Source: Dehalococcoidia bacterium (GTDB lineage Bacteria > Chloroflexota > Dehalococcoidia > Bin125). Taken from it: a stretch of DNA of 64,000 bases. Below, one piece after another: positions 33,146 to 41,556 of the stretch. The stretch spans positions 33,896 through 97,895 of the forward strand of contig JAJDWB010000008.1 of assembly GCA_022825855.1 (NCBI GenBank), written 5' to 3'. A model generated the notes under the pieces. That model saw only the letters and a program-made list of their open reading frames with translations. It was not told the origin of the DNA and did not search any database. The stretch's first letter is position 1; each line of letters begins with the position of its first letter. The translations under genes were made by a program, and so were the position numbers.

Positions 33146-33597
33146 AGAGGCTCCAGCAACACCGAGGGCGAGTCGCCGTACGTCAACTCGAGCCGAAAGT
33201 GGCGCAGCACATCGCGGCCGAGCAGACTGGGCAGGGGCGGCGCGATCCGATCCGCAGGCGGTGGAATCACGATCCGCTGACGCAGGCGATGTTGGCCCTC
33301 ATCGCCGCGTAACGTCAACAGCGCCTCGATCACGTTCCCGGCCGTCAGACCGGCGAGTCCGCGCAAGCCGATCCGCTGCGCGTCAGCCTGAAATCCCAGC
33401 AGCCTGTGCTCGCTACCCAGCAGGCGCCTCGCATCGCGATCGCTCAACACCGTCACCGCAGAACCGGTATCGATGTCGAACTCAATCTCCGCTGAGCGCC
33501 CCAGCAGTTCGACCCGGACTCGAATCGTTGGCGCGCCGACAGTCTCTATGCCTGGCGCGCCATCCTCGGCTGCGCGAACATCGCCGTGAAACTTCAC
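33142..33597 (-). CDS. retropepsin-like aspartic protease domain protein
   Basis: 151 residues. The active-site motif is FDIDTGSAVTVLS (Asp43, Thr44, Gly45), and the flap-end motif SLLGRDVLRHFRLELTY fits the retropepsin/clan AA half-molecule, which works as a dimer. There is no signal peptide. It overlaps the 113-residue upstream gene by ATGA, so the two are co-expressed, and that protein may be its substrate or regulator. Confidence 0.8.
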   Translation of the reverse strand: MKFHGDVRAAEDGAPGIETVGAPTIRVRVELLGRSAEIEFDIDTGSAVTVLSDRDARRLLGSEHRLLGFQADAQRIGLRGLAGLTAGNVIEALLTLRGDEGQHRLRQRIVIPPPADRIAPPLPSLLGRDVLRHFRLELTYGDSPSVLLEPL

Positions 33598-33935
33598 TCC
33601 TCAGCGCTGTCCCGCGGTTGTCCCAGCATCCTGTAGAGGCATTCGCGGCGCTCCTCGCCGGTCGGCAGCCTACTCAATTCGGTCAGTTGACCCTTGCTGA
33701 GGAACGTGTGGCGCATGTCCCAGGAGACCGAGAAGTCCTGGTCAGATGGTTCCGTATCCAGATACCTGAGCGCCCAATCGAGCCAGGAGTCCACTGCTCG
33801 ATTCCACATCCCACGCAAGGTGGCCTCCTCCGAGGCCGACAGATCCTCCCAGACGATCCATGCGGGCATCTGCGGTCCAAAGACGATCATCTCGCCCGTT
33901 ACTGCGGTCGCCATGCCGTTCTCTGCTTTCGCCAT
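33594..33935 (-). CDS. protein of unknown function coupled to a retropepsin
   Basis: 113 residues, Trp-rich (AWIVWEDL, MWNRAVDSWLDWALRYL, VSWDMRHTFL), mostly helical and acidic, with no signal or membrane segment. Not recognised. The ATGA overlap with the protease gene is the only functional hint. Confidence 0.6.
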   Translation of the reverse strand: MAKAENGMATAVTGEMIVFGPQMPAWIVWEDLSASEEATLRGMWNRAVDSWLDWALRYLDTEPSDQDFSVSWDMRHTFLSKGQLTELSRLPTGEERRECLYRMLGQPRDSAEE

Positions 33936-33962
33936 GCTTCAGCCTCGACGATAGCGAGCTCG

Positions 33963-35099
33963 CTACAAGCTCGCGTACACCGCGCCAATCATCGGCTTCC
34001 AGCGCGGATCCGCCCCGAGCCCGGCCGACATCTGGTTCATCACATAGCCAAACCCGATTCCGGCGTCGGGATCGGCAAAGCCCAGCGAGCCCCCAGCTCC
34101 CGAATGTCCAAACGTCCGCGGATTCGGACCCCACTCGTAGCGCCCCCCGGCGGTGCTCAGGATGAAGCCCAGCGATCGCCGCACGAGGAATCCCAGCACC
34201 ATGTCCTCCCGAGCCGCCTGCTCGGTCGCGCCGCAAGCCTCAACGGCATCGCGCGAGCACAGCTCGCCGCCGCCCTGCGCGAGCGCCGAGTAGATCGTCG
34301 CCAGCGAGCGTCCGTTGCCGTGGCCGTTGGCCGCCGGCAGCTCCGCCGCCCGCCACTCGCGCGAGTTGACCGTCCCAGCCAGCCGTGGCGCAGCCAGCCC
34401 CAGCGCCCGCGCCGCCAGGTTGTCATCGCTGCTGACGCCGATTGGACCCGCGCCCGGCGCGGCAATCAGATCGGCGGTCCGCGCGTCTTCCGACTCCGGC
34501 AAGCCGATGAAGAAGTCAATACCGAGCGGTTGGGCAATCTCGTCGCGCACGAACTCGCCGCAGCTCCGGCCGTCGATCCGCCGAATCACTTCGCCCACCA
34601 GCCAGCCGTACGTAATCGCGTGATAGCCCATCCCCTCGCCCGGCGTCCACAGCGGCGCCTGCCGCTCCAGCGCGCCGATCATCCGCTCCCAGTCGAGCAC
34701 CGCGCCGTCGGGCAGCTCCTCGTCGACCCCTGCCAGACCCGCCTCATGCGTCAGCAGGTGACGCACCGTGATCTCCGACTTGCCGGCCTGCCCGAACTCG
34801 GGCCAGTAATCGACCACCGGTCGCTCGACATCGAGCTGTCCCCGGTCGACCAGCATCGCCGCGGCCGCCGCCGCAATGCCCTTGGTCGACGAATACACGT
34901 TGGCGATCGTGCCCGGCTGCCAGGCACGCGCGCGCGCCTCGTCGGCGAACCCGCCCCACAGGTCGACCACGACCTCACCGCCGACGATCACGCAGAGCGA
35001 CGCGCCGACCTCGTCATGCTCGGTCCAGTTGGCAGCGAACGCGTCGCGAACAGCGCCGAAGCGCGGCTCGCAATGTCCGTGCAGCTCGACGGTGCTCAT
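33963..35099 (-). CDS. beta-lactamase-fold serine hydrolase (EstB-type esterase)
   Basis: 378 residues. The SxxK motif is VYSSTKG (Ser70, Lys73), followed by the Tyr motif in GMGYHAITYGWLVGEVI and HSGAGGSLGFADP near the C-terminus in place of KTG. There is no signal peptide, so an ester or lactone hydrolase inside the cell is more likely than a true beta-lactamase. It starts 3 nt after the LLM oxidoreductase stop and is co-transcribed with it. Confidence 0.85.
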   Translation of the reverse strand: MSTVELHGHCEPRFGAVRDAFAANWTEHDEVGASLCVIVGGEVVVDLWGGFADEARARAWQPGTIANVYSSTKGIAAAAAAMLVDRGQLDVERPVVDYWPEFGQAGKSEITVRHLLTHEAGLAGVDEELPDGAVLDWERMIGALERQAPLWTPGEGMGYHAITYGWLVGEVIRRIDGRSCGEFVRDEIAQPLGIDFFIGLPESEDARTADLIAAPGAGPIGVSSDDNLAARALGLAAPRLAGTVNSREWRAAELPAANGHGNGRSLATIYSALAQGGGELCSRDAVEACGATEQAAREDMVLGFLVRRSLGFILSTAGGRYEWGPNPRTFGHSGAGGSLGFADPDAGIGFGYVMNQMSAGLGADPRWKPMIGAVYASL

Positions 35100-35102
35100 C
35101 GG

Positions 35103-36275
35103 TTAGTCCGCGGAGACGGGCTCGGCGACCGCCCGGCCGGAGAGCTCTTCCGGCATCGAACCTTCCAGTTCGTGGATCGCCGGCAGCACCTCCGAGGCGA
35201 ACAGCCGCATGCTGCGCTCGGCGGTCTCCGCCGGCACGCCGCCCGAGATGCGGAAGTTCATGATCATCTCTTCCGCCGCCGTCATCTGCTGGATGTGCTT
35301 GAGCTTCTCGATCACCTGGTCCGGCGTGCCCCAGGCCTGCGGCGTCGCCGCATACTGGGCCCGCTGCTCCGGCGTCGTCCGCGCGTTGGTCTTGCCGAAC
35401 TCGGCGTAGTACTTGTAACCCTTGGTCTGCTCGAAGCGCGCCGACTCGCTGAACAGGTAGTGACGCTCGACGCTCTCCTGGAACTCTCCCGTGCCCTGCA
35501 GCATCACGTCCCAGGCCTCTGCCTCCGTGTCGAAGCAGGCCACATTGGCAACCACGGTCGGCTGCCGCGGCTCCCAGCCGTTGCCCACCCGAATCTCGTT
35601 GAATCGGCGCACATCGGCCTGGTACTCGTCCCACTTCTTCGAGTTGGTGAACAGCATCCCCAGCCCGGCGTTGGCCGCAATCTCCAGCGTCTCGGGAGAG
35701 ATCCAGGCGACCCGCATCGAGTCGAGCAACTGCTGCGGATTGCGCGGACGCGGCCGGATCGTCGTCTCCGGGATCGTGTAGAAGTCGCCCTCGTGCGAGA
35801 AGTACTCCTGCGTCAGACCCTTGCGCACCACCTCCAGCGACTCCATGAAGCGGTCGCGCGACTCGCCCATCGGCGACCGGAACGCTTCGAATTCGCGCTT
35901 GGCCGCGCCCCGGCCGAGGCCGAGCGTCAGCTTGCGGCCCTGCAGCATGTTGTCCAGCACCGTGATCTGCTCGGTGATCGCCACCGGGTCGTACCACGGC
36001 AGCACGATCACCATCGTCCCGAAGTCGATCCGCTCGGTCTTCCCGGCGAAGTAGGTCAGGTTCTGCAACGCGCCCGAAGTCATGATGTAGGGCGAGAAGT
36101 GGTGGTCGATGCACCAGTAGGAGTCGAAGCCCAGCGGCTCAACCAGGCCGCCCAGGTGCAGATCCTCTTCATAGACCTGCTGATCGCTGACCGGCATCTC
36201 CTCGGCGACCGCATGCGCCTCGAATCGATCCCAATCGGTGTAGTTCTGGAAGTTGAAGTGAACGCCGACCTTCAT
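35103..36275 (-). CDS. LLM-class flavin-dependent oxidoreductase
   Basis: 390 residues of the bacterial luciferase-like fold. N-terminal MKVGVHFNF, the TERIDFGTMVIVLPWYDPVAITEQ strand-helix and LGLGRGAAKREFEAF are typical, as is the late GTPDQVIEKLKHI. Members use FMNH2 or F420 to oxidise varied substrates with O2. GAGG lies upstream of the ATG. It is first in a two-gene operon with the EstB-like hydrolase, suggesting a small catabolic module. Confidence 0.88.
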   Translation of the reverse strand: MKVGVHFNFQNYTDWDRFEAHAVAEEMPVSDQQVYEEDLHLGGLVEPLGFDSYWCIDHHFSPYIMTSGALQNLTYFAGKTERIDFGTMVIVLPWYDPVAITEQITVLDNMLQGRKLTLGLGRGAAKREFEAFRSPMGESRDRFMESLEVVRKGLTQEYFSHEGDFYTIPETTIRPRPRNPQQLLDSMRVAWISPETLEIAANAGLGMLFTNSKKWDEYQADVRRFNEIRVGNGWEPRQPTVVANVACFDTEAEAWDVMLQGTGEFQESVERHYLFSESARFEQTKGYKYYAEFGKTNARTTPEQRAQYAATPQAWGTPDQVIEKLKHIQQMTAAEEMIMNFRISGGVPAETAERSMRLFASEVLPAIHELEGSMPEELSGRAVAEPVSAD

Positions 36276-36334
36276 GCGAGTTGCCTCATCTCTGGATGGG
36301 TAGTTGACGGTCTAACCAGCGCAGGATACGGCAA

Positions 36335-36380
36335 CTCCGCCCCCCCTTGCAGGGGGAGCTGCCGCAGGCTGAGGGGGTCC
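36335..36380. repeat. palindromic GC-rich repeat
   Basis: CCCCCT (36342-36347), loop TGC and AGGGGG (36351-36356), followed by GCTGCCGCAGGCTGAGGGGG, resemble the element at 23613. It lies between trxA and the LLM gene. Confidence 0.6.
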
Positions 36381-36404
36381 AGCCGGCGGAGAAAGCGGGT
36401 GATG

Positions 36405-36731
36405 TTAGGTCAGGACCTCGTCGAGGCGCTTGGCGAGGTCGCTCTTGGGGCGGAAGCCGACGATCTGGCCGGCCACTTCGCCGCCCTTGAACACCAGCAG
36501 CGTGGGGATGCTGCGAATCCCGTACTCGGTCGCAATGCCCGGGTTCTCGTCGGTGTTGAGCTTGTAGAAGGCCACCCGGCCGTCGTACTCGTCCGAGAGC
36601 TCGTCCACGATCGGGGCCACCATGCGGCAGGGACCGCACCACGGCGCCCAGAAGTCGACCAGCACCGGCAGGTCGTTGTCCTTCACGTCGGCCTGGAAGC
36701 TCGCGTCGGTCACTTCCTGGGGCTTTGCCAT
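36405..36731 (-). CDS. trxA: thioredoxin
   Basis: 108 residues, full length. The active site is FWAPWCGPC (Cys32, Cys35), with the cis-Pro in IRSIPTLLVFKGGE. It reduces disulfides in the cytoplasm and can recycle the peroxiredoxin at 9416. GGAGGAG precedes the ATG. Monocistronic. Confidence 0.95.
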   Translation of the reverse strand: MAKPQEVTDASFQADVKDNDLPVLVDFWAPWCGPCRMVAPIVDELSDEYDGRVAFYKLNTDENPGIATEYGIRSIPTLLVFKGGEVAGQIVGFRPKSDLAKRLDEVLT

Positions 36732-36812
36732 CTGACTCCTCCAAGCGGTCTGTGTTCAATCAGTCTCTCACCCGTCAAATGTAACGCATCGGCGGGCGCT
36801 CTCGACCTGCGA

Positions 36813-37916
36813 TCAGCGCCGTTCGTAGCGCCAAGTGTCGCTCACCTCACCGTCCGAGCGCGCAGGCTCGGACCACTCCGACTCCTCCTCGACCGGAGCC
36901 GTACCGGCGACTGCGTCGCGGATCGCCTGCACCACGCCCGACTGCACCACGCTGCGCGCCGATCGGATCCCGCTGGTCACGGCCTCGGCGTTGGCCCGCC
37001 CGTGTCCGACCAGCACCGCGCCGTCGATCCCGAACAGCGGGGCAGACCCCACCTTGGCGTAGTCCCAGTGCGAACGCAGGCTGCGGAACGCGCCCCGCAT
37101 CAGCCAGGCGCCGGCCATGTGCAGCATGTTCGCCTGGATGCTGCGCCGCAACTCGCCGAAGAGCTGCTCGGCCACGCCCTCGGTCAGCTTGACCGCCACG
37201 TTGCCCGTGAATCCGTCCGAGACGATCACGTCGGCCGCGCCGGCGACCATCCGGTTCGCCTCGATGTTGCCCACGAAGTTCTGTTCCTGCCGCGCCAGGA
37301 GCTGATACGCCTCCTGGTGCAGATTGGTGCCCTTGAGCTCTTCTTCGCCCACGTTGAGCAGGCCCACGCTGGGATTGCGGTGGCGCAGCACGCGCTCCAC
37401 GTAGGCGCGGCCCATCGTCGCGAACTGGCAAAGATACCGCGGCCGCGCCTCGACATTGGCGCCCACATCCAGCAAGAGCGAGGTCGTGCCGCGCCCGTTG
37501 CGGAAGAGCGCTCCCAGGGCGGGACGCGCGACCCCGGGAATCCGGCCCAGCGTGAACAGCGACCCCGCCATCACCGCGCCGGTGTTGCCGAACGAGAGAA
37601 ACGCATCCGCGTCGCCGTCGGCGAGCAGGCCGAGCCCGACCATGATCGAGGAGTCCGGCATTCGCCGCACCGCCGTCGGCGGCGCGTCCATCGAGATCGC
37701 CTCCGAGGCCTCCTGGATCCGCAGGTTGCGCTGGGCGGCGGGCATCAGGCTGCGAATCTCGCGGCCCCGCCCGACCAGGATGATGTCGACGTCGAGTTCG
37801 TGCGCCGCGCTGAGCGCCCCCTTGACGACCGCAGCAGGCGCCTGATCCCCGCCCATCGCATCAAGCGCAACGGTGATCGGCCGCTGCCCCTGCCCGCTCT
37901 CGATCCTCCGCTGCAT
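36813..37916 (-). CDS. plsX: phosphate acyltransferase PlsX
   Basis: 367 residues. It makes acyl-phosphate from acyl-ACP for phosphatidic acid synthesis. Family motifs are TVALDAMGGDQAPAAVVKG at the N-terminus, SFGNTGAVMAGSLF, LLDVGANVEARP, and DVIVSDGFTGNVAVKL. The ATG at 37916 has GGGGGTGAC upstream; a longer frame adds 29 unrelated residues. The last ~25 residues (VEEESEWSEPARS) are an acidic tail. It is not in an operon with rpmF or fabH. Confidence 0.92.
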   Translation of the reverse strand: MQRRIESGQGQRPITVALDAMGGDQAPAAVVKGALSAAHELDVDIILVGRGREIRSLMPAAQRNLRIQEASEAISMDAPPTAVRRMPDSSIMVGLGLLADGDADAFLSFGNTGAVMAGSLFTLGRIPGVARPALGALFRNGRGTTSLLLDVGANVEARPRYLCQFATMGRAYVERVLRHRNPSVGLLNVGEEELKGTNLHQEAYQLLARQEQNFVGNIEANRMVAGAADVIVSDGFTGNVAVKLTEGVAEQLFGELRRSIQANMLHMAGAWLMRGAFRSLRSHWDYAKVGSAPLFGIDGAVLVGHGRANAEAVTSGIRSARSVVQSGVVQAIRDAVAGTAPVEEESEWSEPARSDGEVSDTWRYERR

Positions 37917-37956
37917 GTCACCCCCAGGCGCCCGATGGCCTTCTCGACTGGAGAGT

Positions 37957-39207
37957 CTATTCGTCCGCCGCATCGCCCGCAGCGCTGCAACGGAAACTTG
38001 CAATCAACGGTAGTGCAACCGACTCGGGGTCCTCCGGATCGAGCACGTGCAGGACGAACTCCCGCCCGCTGTCGTTGCAGTACCAGGCGTACGACTGGAT
38101 CATCATCACGCCTTCGCCAAACGGCGTCTCGGTCTCGCCGGTCCGCGCCGCACGCCCGTCGACCACGCCGGCGTCGCGGAATCCGCTCACGTTCTCGATG
38201 CCGAGGGAGTCCCGCAGAGACTGGGTGATCGCGGTGTCGCCGTCATAGAACGCTTCGCCCAGGATCTGCCAGGTCAGCACGGCCTTGAGCGCCGTCGTGG
38301 TCTGCAGAACCAGGATGCCGGCCTGTTCGTTCGGTGGGTTATCCGTTGGCTGACCGAACTCTTGCGCAAAGTCGGCCGTGTCGTAGTCGAGCACGAAGTC
38401 GAACCGCGCATAGCGACCCGGACGGGCGGCAATCTCGCGGGGCAGGAAGAACGAGTCGATCGCCCGTTCCAGCGCATCCGCGACCGAGTCGTAGTCGTCG
38501 AGCACCGCCCCGGCGCGAAGCACGATCGCCAGATCGTTCGCGCGCACCAGCACCGCGTGCCAGCGCACCTGGAAGCCTCCCGTGGCGCGGCGATCCTCTT
38601 CCCAGTCGAATCGTTGCGCCTCGTCTCCGGTGACCGTCACCGTCTGTTCAATCGAGGCGAACTCGACGCTCTCGAGGTCGAGCCGCGACCTGACGAACGC
38701 TTCGGCGTCGGAATCGTCGTCGACGTAGACATCCACGCCAATCAACGCCCGACCCGTCTCGGAGCCGAAGCTGACGCGATCGATGCCGTTCGACGTCGGC
38801 GAGCAGAAGGGCGAACAAATCAGCTCCAGCGAGTAGCCATAGGTCGGACTCGTGTAGCGGCGGATAATGTCCTCCGCCGTCTGCAGCGTGCTGTCGTCTG
38901 CTTCGTCATCCTGCTGCGCCTCTGCGGGCTGCTCCTCTTGCGACGGCGCCGTCTGCTGCTCCTGGCCCGCTGCCTGCTGCGGTTCATCCGCCTGCGCGGA
39001 CTCGGCATCCTGCTCGGGTTGCGTGGACTGGACGTCGCCGTCGTCGCCCTCGGTGTCGGCGGCGCTGGCTTGGTCCTCGGCCGCCGGCGCCGACGGACGG
39101 AAGAACTCGTTCGATTGCACGTGCTCATTCGGGTTCTCGGCGCAGGCCAGGACGCCGGCGGCGAGCAGCAGCAACAGCGCAGCCAGGAGCGTGGTCGGTC
39201 GGATCAT
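37957..39207 (-). CDS. secreted lipoprotein with Gln/Glu/Asp-rich linker
   Basis: 416 residues. The ATG at 39207 begins a lipoprotein signal (MIRPTTLLAALLLLLAAGVL, lipobox Cys22). Residues ~28-115 are an Ala/Gln/Asp/Glu low-complexity linker, and the rest is an unrecognised beta-rich domain. The linker composition resembles that of the lipoprotein at 3113. Its ATG overlaps the methyltransferase TGA (ATGA), so it is translated with that gene. Confidence 0.7.
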   Translation of the reverse strand: MIRPTTLLAALLLLLAAGVLACAENPNEHVQSNEFFRPSAPAAEDQASAADTEGDDGDVQSTQPEQDAESAQADEPQQAAGQEQQTAPSQEEQPAEAQQDDEADDSTLQTAEDIIRRYTSPTYGYSLELICSPFCSPTSNGIDRVSFGSETGRALIGVDVYVDDDSDAEAFVRSRLDLESVEFASIEQTVTVTGDEAQRFDWEEDRRATGGFQVRWHAVLVRANDLAIVLRAGAVLDDYDSVADALERAIDSFFLPREIAARPGRYARFDFVLDYDTADFAQEFGQPTDNPPNEQAGILVLQTTTALKAVLTWQILGEAFYDGDTAITQSLRDSLGIENVSGFRDAGVVDGRAARTGETETPFGEGVMMIQSYAWYCNDSGREFVLHVLDPEDPESVALPLIASFRCSAAGDAADE

Positions 39208-40016
39208 GCCGCCTCCGCCGACACGATCAGGCGGTCGCCCTCGCCGGGTTCGTCGAGTTGCCACGAGCCGAACCAGTCCACCGCCCGCAACCCCGCTTCG
39301 TGCAGCAGACCCGACATCTCGCCCGCCGACAGATTCACCCGCAAGGGGAAGCGCGCCAACGAACGCTCGACCGAACCGGAGTCGTCGACCGCGTCGTACT
39401 GATACGTGATCCAGGCAATCGGCGAGGCGCGGTCGATCGCGCTGCCGCAGGATCGATCAAGCGCCAGCTCCTGCGCAGCGTGCTTGGTCACCCACTCTTC
39501 CGCGTCCGTGCGCCGCATCCACTCGAACTGCATCGGACCGGGAGTCGGATCCAGGTCGTCCGGGCGCGGCGCGGTCCAGTCGATCAGCAACCGGCCTCCG
39601 GCGGCGAGATGCGTCCTCGCGCATCCCAGCACGGCGAGCTGATCCTCGCGCCGCAGCAGGTGCTGGAAGGTCGACAGACCGATCAGGACCAGGTCGTAGC
39701 GCGCCTCGAGGCTCAGGCAGCGCATGTCGCTGCGCCTGAGATCGACGCCGGCCTCGCGCATCCGCGGCTCGCCCAGCGCGAGCATCGCCGGGGACGAGTC
39801 CACGGCCGTCACGCGGTGACCCGACGCGGCCAGCGGCGACGCGATCCGGCCGCTGCCGGCGCCCAGTTCCAGCACTCGCTCGCGGCCGGAAGCCAACTCC
39901 AAGATCATCTCCAGATCGTCGGTCAGCGGGCCGAAATCAAGGTCGTACCAGCGGGAAATCGTGCGCAGCGCGCGCTCCTGGTCGGCTGACGACCAGCGCA
40001 GAGGATCGTCCAACAT
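39204..40016 (-). CDS. SAM-dependent methyltransferase
   Basis: 270-residue class I methyltransferase. Motif I is RVLELGAGSGRIASPLA, followed by VTAVDSSPAML and YDLVLIGLSTFQHL, with LAAGGRLLIDW as motif III. GGAGG lies upstream of the ATG. It is first gene of a two-gene unit with a secreted lipoprotein, an unusual pairing. The substrate is unknown. Confidence 0.85.
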   Translation of the reverse strand: MLDDPLRWSSADQERALRTISRWYDLDFGPLTDDLEMILELASGRERVLELGAGSGRIASPLAASGHRVTAVDSSPAMLALGEPRMREAGVDLRRSDMRCLSLEARYDLVLIGLSTFQHLLRREDQLAVLGCARTHLAAGGRLLIDWTAPRPDDLDPTPGPMQFEWMRRTDAEEWVTKHAAQELALDRSCGSAIDRASPIAWITYQYDAVDDSGSVERSLARFPLRVNLSAGEMSGLLHEAGLRAVDWFGSWQLDEPGEGDRLIVSAEAA

Positions 40017-40103
40017 TGGCCTCCGCTCGCCCGCGACACCACTCCAGGTCAGCCTACCAGTGATACCCGGCCCCGCATGCGAGTCCCGGACCAGGTCAGT
40101 TGG

Positions 40104-40109
40104 TACGCT
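40104..40109 (+). promoter_or_regulatory. -10 box for leaderless apt and SAM-cycle run
   Basis: TACGCT, then GACGGC, then the ATG at 40116, with no Shine-Dalgarno sequence. It would drive apt and perhaps mtnP and the following genes. No SAM or SAH riboswitch is visible. Confidence 0.6.
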
Positions 40110-40115
40110 GACGGC

Positions 40116-40646
40116 ATGACCGACACGCCGACCCTCAGCGACCTCGTCGCGCAGTACATTCGCGCGATTCCCGACTTCCCCGAGCCGGGCATCCTCTTCC
40201 GCGACATCACCCCGTTGCTGGCCGAGCCCACCGCATTCGCCCGCGCCCTGGACTGGCTGGCCGAATCCTGCGAGGGCGCCGACGCCGTCGTCGGGATCGA
40301 GTCTCGAGGCTTCATCCTCGGCGCGCCGGTAGCCCAGCGGCTCAACCTGCCCTTCGTCCCGATCCGCAAGGCGGGCAAGCTGCCTGCCGAGAAGATCGCC
40401 CGTTCCTACGATCTCGAGTACGGCTCGGCCACGATCGAGATGCACGCTGATGCGTTGTCGCTCGGTCACCGCGTCGCGGTAGTCGACGACTTGCTCGCCA
40501 CAGGCGGGACCGCCGAGGCCGCCGTCCAGCTCATCCTCCAGTCCGGCGCCGCGGTCGAGCAGGTCGCCTTCCTGATCGAACTGGAGGCGCTCAACGGCCG
40601 CGACCGGCTGCGGCCCCATACCGTCGATTCGATGCTGATCTACTAG
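40116..40646 (+). CDS. apt: adenine phosphoribosyltransferase
   Basis: 176 residues. It joins adenine to PRPP to give AMP. Signatures are FPEPGILFRDITPLL, VVGIESRGFILGAPVA, and the PRPP-binding VAVVDDLLATGGTAEA. It salvages the adenine released by MtnP, encoded 31 nt downstream. The leaderless start is supported by the TACGCT box. Confidence 0.93.
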   Translation: MTDTPTLSDLVAQYIRAIPDFPEPGILFRDITPLLAEPTAFARALDWLAESCEGADAVVGIESRGFILGAPVAQRLNLPFVPIRKAGKLPAEKIARSYDLEYGSATIEMHADALSLGHRVAVVDDLLATGGTAEAAVQLILQSGAAVEQVAFLIELEALNGRDRLRPHTVDSMLIY

Positions 40647-40677
40647 CCCGACCAGCGAAGTGTCAGAGGTGCCGCGC

Positions 40678-41556
40678 ATGACCAGCGATCCACCGACCGC
40701 CAAGCTCGCCGTGATCGGCGGCTCCGGCTTCTACCAGATGCCGGGACTCAGCGATGTCCGCCGCTGGAGCACGGACACGCCGTTCGGCCCGCCCTCGGAC
40801 GAGCTCGTGATCGGCGACCTGCACGGCCGGTCCGTCGCCTTTCTGCCTCGGCACGGCGTCGGACACCGGCTGATGCCGCACGAGATTCCCGTGCGTGCCA
40901 ACATCTGGGCGCTCAAGTCGCTCGGCGTGCAGGGCATCCTGGCCGTTTCCGCGGTCGGCTCGTTGAAGCAGGACATCGTCCCGGGACACATGGTCGTGCC
41001 CGATCAGATCATCGACCGCACCCGCGGCCTCCGGCCGACCACCTTCTTCGGCGACGGCCTCGTCGTCCATGTCGGGTTCGCCGATCCGTTCTGCGCCGAC
41101 CTCAGCGCCCGGCTGATCGACAGCGCCGGACGCGTCGGCCAGACGGTTCACTCCGGCGGCGCATACATCGCGATGGAGGGCCCGCTGTTCAGCACCCGCG
41201 CCGAGTCGCACTTGTATCGATCCTGGGGCGCATCGATCATCGGCATGACCGCCGTGCCCGAAGCCAAGCTCGCCCGCGAGGCCGAGATCGCCTACGCAAT
41301 GCTCGCCACAGCCACCGACTACGACGTCTGGCACGAGTCGGAAGCCGACGTCACCGCCGCCGCCGTCGCGGAGATCGTCGCCCAGAATGTGCAATCCGCG
41401 CAGCGAATCATCGCCGACCTCGCCCAGCATCTGCCCAAGGGCTGGACCTCGACGGCCGAGGGCGCGCTCGAGGGCGCGATCATGACCGACCCTCGACGCA
41501 TTCCCGACGCCGCCCGAGCACGGTACGAACTGCTGATCGCAGGCCGGCTGCCGTGA
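40678..41556 (+). CDS. mtnP: S-methyl-5'-thioadenosine phosphorylase
   Basis: 292 residues. It cleaves methylthioadenosine with phosphate to adenine and methylthioribose 1-phosphate. Family motifs are LAVIGGSGFYQMPGL, FLPRHGVGHRLMPHEIPVRAN and GGAYIAMEGPLFSTRAES, with IIGMTAVPEAKLAREAE. The ATG at 40678 has AGAGG 8 nt upstream; a GTG at 40660 is less likely. It overlaps the PfkB gene by 4 nt. Confidence 0.92.
   Translation: MTSDPPTAKLAVIGGSGFYQMPGLSDVRRWSTDTPFGPPSDELVIGDLHGRSVAFLPRHGVGHRLMPHEIPVRANIWALKSLGVQGILAVSAVGSLKQDIVPGHMVVPDQIIDRTRGLRPTTFFGDGLVVHVGFADPFCADLSARLIDSAGRVGQTVHSGGAYIAMEGPLFSTRAESHLYRSWGASIIGMTAVPEAKLAREAEIAYAMLATATDYDVWHESEADVTAAAVAEIVAQNVQSAQRIIADLAQHLPKGWTSTAEGALEGAIMTDPRRIPDAARARYELLIAGRLP

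Noticed and set aside
33132..38228. A very long open frame of 1698 codons on the plus strand
   Set aside because: It runs antisense to several well-supported minus-strand genes (retropepsin pair, esterase, LLM, trxA, plsX) and has the low-complexity composition of a high-GC shadow frame.
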